This document shows positions 43,853-52,901 of a DNA stretch of 64,000 nt, piece after piece (the first letter of the stretch is position 1; the number at the start of each line of letters is the position of its first letter). The notes under the pieces are model-generated. The model ran no database searches and had not been told where the DNA came from. It saw only the letters and a list, made by a program, of their open reading frames with translations. The stretch comes from an uncultured Collinsella sp. (GTDB taxonomy: Bacteria; Actinomycetota; Coriobacteriia; Coriobacteriales; Coriobacteriaceae): contig CAKUGR010000012.1 in NCBI GenBank assembly GCA_934654775.1, positions 28,016 to 92,015 of the forward strand, written 5' to 3'. The translations under genes and the position numbers were made by a program.

Positions 43853-44961
43853 TGTCGAATAACAACTATCTGCTGACCTTTCACATGACGTGGAGCTATG
43901 GCGCATGTTTGCAAGCATTTGCAACTCTAGAAGCACTTAAGAATGTTGGTTGCAAGGCTGAGATTCTCAATTTCATTAATCCTCATGAGCGAAAAGGAAA
44001 TGAGACACCTTTCCAGCTCATCAAGGATGGTGATTTTAAAGCTGGCCTTATAGCTGCGGCTAAAAATATCATTTTCCAGCGTGCTAAGCTGCATGCGCGC
44101 GCTTTTGAAAAATTCCATTCGAGGCTCCCTCGAACGGAACAGGTGTATACTTCGTGCGCTCAAATGGCTGATATTGAAGCTAATGCGCTAATCGTCGGCA
44201 GCGATCAGGTTTGGAATCCTTTTATCACCGGCGGCATTGAGCCTGCATTTTTTCTTCAATTTGGCAAAGCAACTCGCCGTCTTTCACTTGCTTCGAGCCT
44301 CGGTAGTCATATCTATAACGAGATAGAGCAACAAGAAATTCGAGAGTTCCTTAATAAATTCGATGCGATAAGCGTGCGAGAAGCTCATGCAGTAGAGCAA
44401 ATCGCGCCGTTGACGGAGAAGCCAGTATTTAGGTGTCTCGATCCGACTTTACTTCTCGATCGTGAATATTGGCGTGCTTTTTCCCAAAAGCCCGAAGGAT
44501 TCAACGGGAATGAACGATACATTCTGGTTTTCAATCTCGCGAGCCGAACCGATAAAGAAATGGAACTTTGGAAGCGTTTCTCAATAGATTCGGGACTGCC
44601 TCTTTGGCGAATTAGCAACAATACCTTTAAGGACAAGGTTTTCGATAGGCTCCTATTGGGTATGACCCCAGAGGAATTTGTTTGGCTTATTGATCATGCA
44701 CAATATGTTATTACTGATTCATTTCACGGAACGGCCTTTTCAGTGAATATGGGTAAGCCGTTCGTCGCCATGGAACCCATTCGAGGAAATCGTGCCCGAA
44801 TTGTTGATTTGCTCAATTTAGTTGGAATGGATAACCGCATGTTGGCTGAAAGTGCATGCGAGCTTCCTAGTATCGATTTAGACTATAGCTATGCTGAATC
44901 AGCCCTTTGCGAGGAGCGCTCTCGATGCATGGCGTGGATTAAGGGTGCCTTAAATGACTAG
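43852..44961 (+). CDS. Polysaccharide pyruvyl transferase family protein
   Basis: A 369-residue GT-B-like protein of the CsaB/WcaK family. It begins YLLTFHMTWSYGACLQAFATLEAL and has the conserved ALIVGSDQVWNPFITGG and YVITDSFHGTAFSVNMGKPFV, which form the family's phosphoenolpyruvate and sugar sites. It likely adds a pyruvyl ketal to an EPS sugar, giving negative charge. The ATG overlaps the preceding stop by one base and its end overlaps the ferredoxin-like gene by eight bases. Confidence 0.88.
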   Translation: MSNNNYLLTFHMTWSYGACLQAFATLEALKNVGCKAEILNFINPHERKGNETPFQLIKDGDFKAGLIAAAKNIIFQRAKLHARAFEKFHSRLPRTEQVYTSCAQMADIEANALIVGSDQVWNPFITGGIEPAFFLQFGKATRRLSLASSLGSHIYNEIEQQEIREFLNKFDAISVREAHAVEQIAPLTEKPVFRCLDPTLLLDREYWRAFSQKPEGFNGNERYILVFNLASRTDKEMELWKRFSIDSGLPLWRISNNTFKDKVFDRLLLGMTPEEFVWLIDHAQYVITDSFHGTAFSVNMGKPFVAMEPIRGNRARIVDLLNLVGMDNRMLAESACELPSIDLDYSYAESALCEERSRCMAWIKGALND

Positions 44962-46150
44962 TAATCAGGATATTTCATGCGTGGGTAGAGCATGCACTGG
45001 CTGCGCTGCATGTTCCGATGCGTGTCCTGTCGATTCGATATCTATGGTCCCAGATGCGGAAGGCTTTGTTTATCCCTCGATAAACGGTGCATCGTGTCTT
45101 GCTTGTGGTAAATGCCTCAGAGTATGCCCTGCTGTAAACCGCTGCACGTTGCGCCCAATTTCAAATATGTATGCAGCATTTTCCAATGACCATCAGTTGC
45201 GAAATGAGAGCAGTTCGGGCGGTGTATTTTCCACGTGCGCACGCTATGTTGTCGATCATGGAGGGATCGTAGTCGGGGCAGCGGTTGATTCAACTGGGCA
45301 CGTTAATCATCGACTTATAACTAAGTCAAATGAAATTACGATTCTTCAGAAATCAAAGTACGTTCAAAGCGATTGTCAGGGAATATATTGTCAAATTGAA
45401 AAATGTCTTAAATCTGGTAGAAGGGTCTTATTCTCAGGATGTCCTTGTCAGGTTGCTGGCTTGATTTCATATTTGGGAAAAGCATATGACAATCTGATTA
45501 CGATGGATTTGATTTGTCATGGAGTACCTTCTCCGAGGGTATGGGAAGAGCATGTCGAGTCAATTACTGGTGGAAAACCAGCGCAAAGCATTACATTCAG
45601 AAGGAAAGACGTCTCTGCGAGAACGACTTTTTCAGTTGATATTACTGCGCCCGGTTTGCGATATAAAGGACGAGATGAATTTGACGATCCGTATATGGCG
45701 CTGTTTGTTACGGGGTCAGCAAATAGGGAAAGCTGCTATACGTGTAAATACGCCAGTTCTGAACGCGTTGGTGATGTGACCATTGGCGACTGCGCGTCAT
45801 CGAATTGCTACCCACAGTTCTATCCTTGGGTTCAGCTCTCTTCAATTTCCTTAAACACTGAGAAGGCTAGAAATTTCTGGTCAGAGGTAGAGAGCCTGTT
45901 TACCTTTGTTCCTATTGATTACCAACGGGAAATTCAATTGAATGCCCAGCTTTCACATCCAGTAGTTCGACCTGTTTTGAGAGACAACGTATACAGGCGG
46001 ATACATGAGACGGGCATCGCGTCAGTTGCTGCCGATGTCACACCTTCTCGTACAATTAAAAAGAAACTCAAAAGAGTCGTTAAATATTTAGTTCCCAACG
46101 TAGTACGTGGACGTCTCATTAAATTGAAAGCAATGGTCCATGATCGATAA
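44954..46150 (+). CDS. F420 hydrogenase/dehydrogenase beta-subunit-like protein with 2[4Fe-4S] ferredoxin domain
   Basis: A 398-residue protein. The N-terminus holds two cluster motifs, CTGCAACSDACPVDSI and CLACGKCLRVCPAVN. The rest matches the FrhB-type domains: SSSGGVFSTCARYVV, VLFSGCPCQVAGL, and more cysteines in CYTCKYASSERVGDVTIGDC. Proteins of this type often lie next to pyruvyltransferases in EPS loci, but their role there is not settled; a redox step on a sugar or lipid is possible. Start and end both overlap neighbours, so it belongs to the operon. Confidence 0.85.
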   Translation: MTSNQDISCVGRACTGCAACSDACPVDSISMVPDAEGFVYPSINGASCLACGKCLRVCPAVNRCTLRPISNMYAAFSNDHQLRNESSSGGVFSTCARYVVDHGGIVVGAAVDSTGHVNHRLITKSNEITILQKSKYVQSDCQGIYCQIEKCLKSGRRVLFSGCPCQVAGLISYLGKAYDNLITMDLICHGVPSPRVWEEHVESITGGKPAQSITFRRKDVSARTTFSVDITAPGLRYKGRDEFDDPYMALFVTGSANRESCYTCKYASSERVGDVTIGDCASSNCYPQFYPWVQLSSISLNTEKARNFWSEVESLFTFVPIDYQREIQLNAQLSHPVVRPVLRDNVYRRIHETGIASVAADVTPSRTIKKKLKRVVKYLVPNVVRGRLIKLKAMVHDR

Positions 46151-47384
46151 TACCAAGAAACAACTTCTCAAAAATACGTTATTTCTGTATATTTTAACGT
46201 TTTCATCTCAAGTTCTCGCTCTGATTACAATTCCATATCAAACACGCGTGCTTACACCGGAAACTTATGGTGTCGTTGGCGTCGCTATTTCTGTAATGAC
46301 GTTTATGTCGCTTGTGCTAGATTTTGGAATTCTTTTATCTGCAACATCAAAAGTCGCACAGCATGCTGAAGATACTGAATTTCTTTCACATCTTTATGGC
46401 AATGTGTTCGCACTAAAAGGCATTTCAGCTATTATCTGTGGTTCTTGTTTGGCAGTAGCATGCTGCTCGTCTCCATACCATAGCCGATACTTTCTACTCT
46501 ACGCACTCTATTATTTAGCTTATGTCGCTGCTGCGATGCTGCCGGATTATTTATACCGGGGGCTTGAGCGCATGAAAGTTATAACCTTCAGGACAGTAGC
46601 GATACGAGCTTTTGCAACTGCTTGCACATTTATATTTCTCCATTCAGATAATGACGTTTTAGCGCTTCCGATTTGTCTGTTAGTTGGGAATGTTACGGCG
46701 TTAGCGGTATGTCTTAGGTATGATCGTAGAGTCTTTGGCATACATCTTCACCGCCCCACGGTTGTCGAGGTGCAGTTACTTGCGAAGGAATCTTTACCGT
46801 TTTTCTTTTCACGAATTTCTTCCACAGTATACTCAACGGCAAATCCTATTGTTCTCAATATGTTCTACGCAGGCTTGCCTGTTGTTGGATTCTATTCTGC
46901 CTCAGAAAAATTCTTGTCCGTTTCTAAGTCAATCGTTTCCCCTATTGCGGATAGCCTATATCCGTATATGGTTAAAAACAAAGATTTCAGGCTTGTTAAG
47001 AAAATATTGCTTACTACAACTCCTTTTATCGTTGTAGGGGCTGCAGTGCTGTATATCTATGCGAATCAAATTTGCGAATTTGTTTTTGGACCAAGCTATG
47101 TAGAGGCCGGCATGATAGTGCGCTGTCTACTTCCAGCAATAATGGTGATATTCCCGTCGTACGTTATTTGTTTTCCCGTGCTTGTCCCCCTAGGCCTTTC
47201 ATCAAGGGCAAATTTTTCAAATTTTATCGGTCTCTGCGTCCAGCTCCTTGCACTTATCATTCTTGTTGTAACTGATAATTTTAATGTCTATACAATGTGC
47301 CTCGCGACAAGTGCTGCCGAGGTGTCGGTATTTATCTACCGTTTATCCGCAATCGCAAGATATCAAAAAACCGCTAAAGCATGA
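46140..47384 (+). CDS. Wzx-type polysaccharide flippase
   Basis: A 414-residue membrane protein of the MATE-like polysaccharide transporter family with about twelve helices. The N-terminus, KKQLLKNTLFLYILTFSSQVLALITIPYQTRVLTPETYGVVGVA, shows the family's opening helices and the LTPETYG turn; later come SLPFFFSRISSTVYS and MFYAGLPVVGFYSASEKFL. It would flip the lipid-linked repeat unit before polymerisation by the Wzy protein. AT-rich like the core of the cluster. The ATG overlaps the previous gene by 11 bases. Confidence 0.9.
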   Translation: MIDNTKKQLLKNTLFLYILTFSSQVLALITIPYQTRVLTPETYGVVGVAISVMTFMSLVLDFGILLSATSKVAQHAEDTEFLSHLYGNVFALKGISAIICGSCLAVACCSSPYHSRYFLLYALYYLAYVAAAMLPDYLYRGLERMKVITFRTVAIRAFATACTFIFLHSDNDVLALPICLLVGNVTALAVCLRYDRRVFGIHLHRPTVVEVQLLAKESLPFFFSRISSTVYSTANPIVLNMFYAGLPVVGFYSASEKFLSVSKSIVSPIADSLYPYMVKNKDFRLVKKILLTTTPFIVVGAAVLYIYANQICEFVFGPSYVEAGMIVRCLLPAIMVIFPSYVICFPVLVPLGLSSRANFSNFIGLCVQLLALIILVVTDNFNVYTMCLATSAAEVSVFIYRLSAIARYQKTAKA

Positions 47385-47433
47385 ATTCGCGTTAAAAATC
47401 AGCTATATCAACTTTGTAAAGAATGGGGTTCTC

Positions 47434-48618
47434 ATGTTGAGTAACGATAATTCTAAAATTGTTTTTTCTAACGACGGCCGCCTTAAGCTCCTGATCATCG
47501 TGGGTACCCGCCCCGAGGTCATCCGCCTGTCCGAGGTCATCAAGAAGTGCCGCCGCCACTTCGACTGCCTCTTGGCCCACACCGGCCAGAACTACGACTA
47601 CACGCTCAACGGCATCTTCTTCCGCGACCTGGAGCTCGCCGACCCCGACGTCTACCTGGACGCCGTGGGAGCCGACCTGGGCGAGACCGTCGGCAACATC
47701 ATCGCGGCGAGCTACAAGCTCATGGTCCAGGTGCAGCCCGACGCCCTTCTCATTCTGGGCGACACCAACAGCTGCCTGTCCGCCATCGCGGCAAAGCGCC
47801 TGCATATCCCCATCTTCCACATGGAGGCGGGCAACCGCTGCAAGGACGAGTGCCTGCCCGAGGAGACCAACCGCCGCATCGTCGACGTGATCTCCGACGT
47901 CAACCTGGCCTACTCCGAGCACGCCCGCCGCTACCTCAAGGACACCGGCTGCGCCCCGGAGCGCACCTACGTCACAGGCTCGCCCATGGCCGAGGTCCTG
48001 CGCGCCAACCTTGAGAAGATCGAGGCCTCGGACGTCCTCTCCGAGCTCGGCCTGGAGCCCAAGCGCTACATGCTGCTGTCCGCACACCGCGAGGAGAACA
48101 TCGACACCGAGGCCAACTTCACGAGCCTGTTCACCGCCATCAACGCGCTGGCCGAGAAGTACGACATGCCGATCCTGTACTCCTGCCACCCGCGCTCCCG
48201 CAAGCGCCTGGAGGCCACCGGCTTCAAACTGGACCCGCGCGTGCGCATGCACGAGCCCATGGGCTTCCACGACTACAACTGCCTGCAGATGAACGCCTTC
48301 GCGGTGGTCTCCGATTCCGGCACGCTGCCCGAGGAGTCCAGCTTCTTCGCGAGCGTCGGCCGCCCGTTCCCGGCAGTGTGCATCCGCACCTCCACCGAGC
48401 GCCCCGAGGCGCTGGACAAGGCCTGCTTCACGCTGGCCGGCATCTCCGAGAGGGGCCTGCTCCAGGCCGTCCATACGGCGGTCGAGCTCGACGCCGAGGG
48501 GTCGCTGCCCGAGGCGCCCGTGCCCGATTACGCCGACGAGACCGTCTCCACCAAGGTGGTCAAGATCATCCAGAGCTACACCGGCGTGGTGGACAAGATG
48601 GTGTGGAGGAAGTACTAG
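47434..48618 (+). CDS. capG: UDP-N-acetylglucosamine 2-epimerase family enzyme, CapG/WbjD type
   Basis: A 394-residue epimerase: LKLLIIVGTRPEVIRLSEVI, AHTGQNYDYTLNGIFFRDLE, LILGDTNSCLSAIAAKRLHI, HMEAGNRCKDECLPEETNRR and SDSGTLPEES are the conserved segments. In the UDP-L-FucNAc path CapG performs the last C2 epimerisation, completing capE and capF, which lie 6 kb upstream. ATG at 47434 has GGGG upstream. The first 15 codons are AT-rich, the rest strongly GC-rich. It ends the EPS operon. Confidence 0.9.
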   Translation: MLSNDNSKIVFSNDGRLKLLIIVGTRPEVIRLSEVIKKCRRHFDCLLAHTGQNYDYTLNGIFFRDLELADPDVYLDAVGADLGETVGNIIAASYKLMVQVQPDALLILGDTNSCLSAIAAKRLHIPIFHMEAGNRCKDECLPEETNRRIVDVISDVNLAYSEHARRYLKDTGCAPERTYVTGSPMAEVLRANLEKIEASDVLSELGLEPKRYMLLSAHREENIDTEANFTSLFTAINALAEKYDMPILYSCHPRSRKRLEATGFKLDPRVRMHEPMGFHDYNCLQMNAFAVVSDSGTLPEESSFFASVGRPFPAVCIRTSTERPEALDKACFTLAGISERGLLQAVHTAVELDAEGSLPEAPVPDYADETVSTKVVKIIQSYTGVVDKMVWRKY

Positions 48619-48665
48619 GCGCTCTGCTGCCAATAATCGCCTCTAATTGTTTAATTTCAAACGCT

Positions 48666-48712
48666 ATTCAAGCCGTTGCCTGCTCGTTATTTCACAAGGC
48701 AACGGCTTGAAT
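48666..48712 (+). terminator. Hairpin after the EPS operon
   Basis: A perfect 15-base stem, ATTCAAGCCGTTGCC at 48666-48680 with 48698-48712, lies 48 bases after capG. No T-run follows. The rest of the 357-base gap to 48975 has no recognisable feature. Confidence 0.6.
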
Positions 48713-48975
48713 TCTATCAAGGCTCCCCAAGGCGAGTCAGAGGCCCTTTCGGCACCACCTATATTGCGAATCAGTGCCGCAGTCCCCCCGGGGTAGACGT
48801 TACCGATCGGCAATGCCATTAAACGCACTCCCAGGCATCCCGGTTTCGTTAGGGCTGAATTAATAACAAATTGTCTAAATAGGCAAGAAAATCCAGACTG
48901 ACAACTCACTATCTTGTTTTAGGTGTGCGACATTACAAGCCGAATGCCAGTCGCTTTTCCCCGAGAGCATTTAAG

Positions 48976-49593
48976 CTATCGCGGCTTCTTCATTGCCTCG
49001 TCAAAATCATTTATGTACAGTTTCAAAATATCGCCTTCGGCAAGGCGACCACCTTGCCCCATATCTTTTCGAAGTTGAATAATGATTTTTTCCATTAGAA
49101 GAAGCAGCTCTTTGCCATCGGCCTTTCCCTTATTAGGGGCAAGCCTCCAGTCATCCCATAGCTTAATTGCCTTTGCGGATCCCCACAGCGTCAGCTCTTG
49201 TCCGAACTCGTAGAAATCAGCCATGATCTCTTCCGACGAATATTTTTCACCTGAATTTGTCTTCTGCAGCATTTTGAAATTAATTTCAATTAACTTGCGG
49301 TAGGGCTTTTCTCGTCGACCCCTAAGGAACTCAAGTTTTTTATATCGATACGAAAGGTATTCCTTAAGAATCGCACCACAAACAACTGTAATAATCGAAA
49401 CGCAAGAAGTGATTAGCGCCACAACAATTGCAGCGTCCATTGTGGGAAGTACCTTGATGAAGTCTGAGATCCAGCCCGAAAGCAGTTTATATAATGAAGC
49501 AAGGGCCCATACGATAAATATTACGATGGCAGTAAGTAATAGAAAGCCTAAAGCTGTTTGTCCGTGCGTACTATTGCTCTCTTGTGTGGACAC
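48976..49593 (-). CDS. Hypothetical two-helix membrane protein
   Basis: About 205 residues. Two transmembrane helices (ALGFLLLTAIVIFIVWALASLY and AAIVVALITSCVSIITVVCGAI) are followed by a basic, soluble, mostly helical C-terminal domain of about 120 residues (YRYKKLEFLRGRREKPYRKLIE onwards). GTG at 49593 has GGGAGAG six bases upstream, better than the ATG at 49656. It is AT-rich and antisense to the EPS operon. I do not recognise a family; the layout resembles small membrane proteins found in accessory islands. No function can be given. Confidence 0.6.
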   Translation of the reverse strand: MSTQESNSTHGQTALGFLLLTAIVIFIVWALASLYKLLSGWISDFIKVLPTMDAAIVVALITSCVSIITVVCGAILKEYLSYRYKKLEFLRGRREKPYRKLIEINFKMLQKTNSGEKYSSEEIMADFYEFGQELTLWGSAKAIKLWDDWRLAPNKGKADGKELLLLMEKIIIQLRKDMGQGGRLAEGDILKLYINDFDEAMKKPR

Positions 49594-49874
49594 TTTCTCT
49601 CTCCCTTTGTCTATTGAGTAAACGGCTACTAGCTTTAAATGACGGAACTTAATCATTGCAAAAGCGCTAAAGAAATTTTCGAGACGATTCCTTCCTAATC
49701 AAATAAGCTCAATTAGATTAACTAGTTACTTTGGAATCTCTACTTCCATTGTCATTCGCGACAGTGCATGCTGTCACGCATTCCATAATTTGCAAAAGGA
49801 TAAGTTTTGAATCCACCACTGTTGCTGACTGCCAAGAACACTTAGCAGCCGCTCACCAACTATAGTGACGGCTC

Positions 49875-50261
49875 CAGAACCTGATCGAGGCCATCGTGGA
49901 GGCCAACCGTACCCGCAAGGACTTCATGGCAGACGAGGCGCTGCAGATGGTCTTGGACCGCGTGTACGAGGGCAAGTCGAAGCCGGTCGTGGGCGTCTAC
50001 CGCCTGACGATGAAGTCCAACTCCGACAACTTCCGCGCGAGCTCCATCCAGGGCGTTATGAAGCGCGTGAAGGCCAAGGGCGTACCCGGGGTGGTCTACG
50101 AGCCCACGTTGGACGCGCCGGAGTTCTTCGGCTCCGAGGTGACCCACGACCTGGAGGCCTTCAAGGCCGGCTGCGACGTGATCGTGGCCAACCGCTGGAG
50201 CGACGAGCACGCGGACGTGGCGGACAAGGTGTACACGAGGGATCTGTTTAAGAGGGACTAG
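49875..50261 (+). pseudogene. ugd: 3' fragment of UDP-glucose 6-dehydrogenase gene, copy 1
   Basis: 128 codons matching the C-terminal UDP-binding domain of UDP-glucose dehydrogenase: [35 protein letters not shown] and [10 protein letters not shown], ending [11 protein letters not shown]. The NAD domain and catalytic Cys are missing, and there is no fitting start codon at the break, although an internal ATG at 49896 is open. It matches copy 2 (52902-53360) at 117 of 128 residues. It is GC-rich within AT-rich surroundings and ends with its own terminator. Remnant of an EPS locus end; not expected to be an active enzyme. Confidence 0.85.
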
Positions 50262-50324
50262 GGGAGAGGAGCGGTCTACCTGTGTTGGGCGGGCTCGGCT
50301 TCGACTAGTTCTGCCGTGCTGAAA

Positions 50325-50368
50325 GTGGGGTGGTTTCGGCTAACGCCGGTACCACCCCACTTTTGTTT
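50325..50368 (+). terminator. Terminator of ugd fragment 1
   Basis: GTGGGGTGGT at 50325-50334 pairs with ACCACCCCAC at 50351-50360; the top of the stem is CGGC-TAAC-GCCG, and TTTTGTTT follows. The apical part is identical to the terminator after fragment 2, while the base of the stem differs. Confidence 0.88.
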
Positions 50369-50844
50369 AACATTAATGAGTTCGTTTCTAAGTAGTGAAC
50401 AAACAGTTTCTGTTGATTGAGCGTTCCATTTACAAATCAATACAGGAGTCATGGTCATTTCAACTGAAACCTCCCATGCCTATTTGTAAGAAACCATAGC
50501 TTATTGGCTTATAGGACATATTTTCATGAAATTTGACAGTGCGACTGTCATGCTGAGTCCAGTGAATAGTCAAGTAGAAATCTAGCTAATATCTTGTTTA
50601 TTGATTTAGCAATGGAGGAGGGGGTCGGCAACGAGTAAGACTGTGATCCCTGTAGGGCGAAAGACAATATCGGCATTTATTAAGGACAAGCTGAAGCACG
50701 GCCGAAAGCATTGCCACGCCAAGATATACGTCAATTCAAATGTCCCATCGAAGACTCGGATAATAGCTTCTTAATTAAGAGGAGTTCGCGTTCAGAAGTC
50801 AAAAATCCAGATAAGGAATTTTCCTAAAGAAAGGCACCGAGTAG

Positions 50845-51063
50845 ATGGCTAGAAGAGAACGTGAGATTCACACTGACGCAGATTATGACTCCACACGAAC
50901 GCTTTAAATTATTGGAAAAGGATTCGACCTTTATCATGACCTAGCAACCAACTATTCGGATTATCGTGACTGGTTGGTAGGCCATGATAAGCAAGTGGTT
51001 GCAGACTTCGCATCATTTGACTACGCGACGGAATGCCTCGACCGTACGCAGCTCGCTATTTAA
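50845..51063 (+). pseudogene. AbiH-like abortive-infection gene remnant
   Basis: From an ATG at 50845 the frame reads MARREREIHTDADYDSTRTL, then a stop (TAA, 50905-50907), then IIGKGFDLYHDLATNYSDYR and DWLVGHDKQVVADFASF to a stop at 51063. The GKGFDLYHDLATNYSDY part fits the N-terminal signature of AbiH phage-abortive proteins (GNGFDLxHxLxTxY). Only the first 50 or so residues remain. The 904-base stretch 50262-51165 holds this remnant, the ugd terminator and AT-rich sequence without another convincing gene. Confidence 0.55.
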
Positions 51064-51165
51064 ATAATTTATTTCATCCACCCATCGCCAACTTTAATTT
51101 CATTATTTATGATTGGACTGTTAGTCAAACAGGTATTTTATTGATGAACAGGTTCTGAGTAGAGT

Positions 51166-52845
51166 TTGGACTTAACAATGCAGATGCCGTACATCAGCCA
51201 GATTACACTTAACACTGGGGAAACAATTTCTTTAAACCCTGATTCCATTCTTGTTTTTGTTGGTCCAAATAATGTTGGCAAAAGTCAGGCAATCCGTGAC
51301 ATCTACGACATGATCTCAGATGATTCACAAGGCGTTGTAGTAAATTGCGAGTTGATAGAAAAGCCAAATGCTGATGATGTCTCTGCGTTCATGAAGCGGT
51401 TCGCTGTTCTAAATGCTAGACAATCGAGATACAACGGCTTTAATTTTGAAATCTACGATTTTGATTACCGTAAATATCCAAACTGTCTAGAACCAAAGGA
51501 CTCATTACCTGATGGTTTCCGAGAAGCCTATTTTGCGTTTCTCAATACTGGCGATCGTTTATCAGTTTGTAATCCTGCAGGCCAGATTGATCGAACTGCT
51601 CCAGCTGACAATCTGATTCATGTTCTTACTCGCGACGAAGGCTATAGAAGCAAGGTATCCAATGCTTTTAGAGAAGCCTTTGGAACTGATGTTTTGCCCC
51701 ATTATGCAAACGGTGCGACCATACCATTGTGCCTAGGTAACGATATTCACTCTTTTGAGGCTGAAAGCTCATTTGAAATTTATGAACAATTGAACAGATA
51801 TCTGGATCGATATCCGAAGGCCCACCTACAAGGTGATGGTATTAAGAGCTATTTAGGCATTCTTTTATATCTATATTATGCACAGTTTTCAGCTCTTTTT
51901 ATTGACGAGCCGGAGTCTTTTCTCCATCCCCCTCAGGCTTTTCAAATGGGAAGAACTCTTGGAAACTCTACCGATAAACAGCTATTCATTACTACTCATA
52001 GTAAAGAATTGTTAAACGGATTGCTTCAAAATTGCTCAGAACGTTTGAAGATTATTAGAGTAGAAAGGCGCGAAGAAACAAATAGGTTTGCCAAAATAAA
52101 GCCCGATGATCTAAACATTCTGAATACAACAACGTTTCTCAAATATAGCGATGCTATTGACTCATTATTTCATACGAGAACCGTGCTATGCGAAAGCGAT
52201 AGTGACTGCAAATTTTACGAAGCTATGCTTGATAGGGTATCTAGCAGCCATGGAGTAACCGCCTCTACGCTTCTGTTGCCCGTAGGGGGTAAGTCTCGAT
52301 TCAAGGACTACCTTAAGCTCCTAAGAGGTCTTTCGATTGAACCGATAATGATTCCCGATGCGGACATACTAAATGATTCTGGTTTATTAAAAGCTCTTTT
52401 ATCTGAAGCTGGTGGGAACTGGGATGACATTAAGGAAGAGTGGATCAAGCTTAACGAGTTTTTAAGGGCAGACTGCAGAGATGTGACTTGTGTTTCCGCT
52501 AGGGCGGAAATTGATGCATTGTTCGCTGAATGCAAATCGGAAGTTGTCACTTCTAAACTTCGCGGAAAAATAACGGCAATCTTGGCAACAGATTCTGCTT
52601 GGAGCACGGTTAAAAACTATGGGAAGGCCGCTTTTAGGGGGGATTCACGACATAGCTATGAAATTATTGAGCAGTACCTGAACAGCAAAAAAATTTACCC
52701 CGTTCCAGTAGGCGAACTTGAGAATTTCATCCCCGACGTTAGCTCGCACGGACCAGACTGGGTAAATGTTGTATTTGAAAATTATCCTGATCTCAACGAT
52801 CCGGTTTATTCCGCTGCAGCGGATTTCGTTTCAACTTGGATTTAA
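51166..52845 (+). CDS. OLD-family ATP-dependent nuclease (AAA ATPase plus TOPRIM)
   Basis: A 559-residue protein. Walker A is FVGPNNVGKSQ (residues 31-41), Walker B is ALFIDEPESFLHPPQ (243-257) followed by FITTHSKELL; the C-terminal TOPRIM domain has VLCESDSDCKFYE (Glu343) and PIMIPDADIL (Asp398, Asp400). OLD proteins cut or nick DNA and serve in phage defence, alone or with helicase partners as in Gabija; no UvrD-like partner is near. It is AT-rich and sits between the two ugd fragments. TTG at 51166 or ATG at 51178 may be the start; no strong ribosome site is seen. Confidence 0.85.
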   Translation: MDLTMQMPYISQITLNTGETISLNPDSILVFVGPNNVGKSQAIRDIYDMISDDSQGVVVNCELIEKPNADDVSAFMKRFAVLNARQSRYNGFNFEIYDFDYRKYPNCLEPKDSLPDGFREAYFAFLNTGDRLSVCNPAGQIDRTAPADNLIHVLTRDEGYRSKVSNAFREAFGTDVLPHYANGATIPLCLGNDIHSFEAESSFEIYEQLNRYLDRYPKAHLQGDGIKSYLGILLYLYYAQFSALFIDEPESFLHPPQAFQMGRTLGNSTDKQLFITTHSKELLNGLLQNCSERLKIIRVERREETNRFAKIKPDDLNILNTTTFLKYSDAIDSLFHTRTVLCESDSDCKFYEAMLDRVSSSHGVTASTLLLPVGGKSRFKDYLKLLRGLSIEPIMIPDADILNDSGLLKALLSEAGGNWDDIKEEWIKLNEFLRADCRDVTCVSARAEIDALFAECKSEVVTSKLRGKITAILATDSAWSTVKNYGKAAFRGDSRHSYEIIEQYLNSKKIYPVPVGELENFIPDVSSHGPDWVNVVFENYPDLNDPVYSAAADFVSTWI

Positions 52846-52901
52846 TTAACGGTCACATTTAACAGTGCTGTTGCTGATCTAGATGCTTCCTTATCACTTT
52901 C

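Noticed and set aside
49896-50261. ugd fragment 1 as a functional small gene
   Set aside because: The ATG has no ribosome site, the NAD domain and catalytic Cys are missing, and a near copy lies 3 kb away; a remnant is the simpler reading.
50613-50776. Small ORF between the ugd terminator and the AbiH remnant (TVIPVGRKTISAFIK onward)
   Set aside because: It has about 55 open codons but no good start or ribosome site and no family resemblance.
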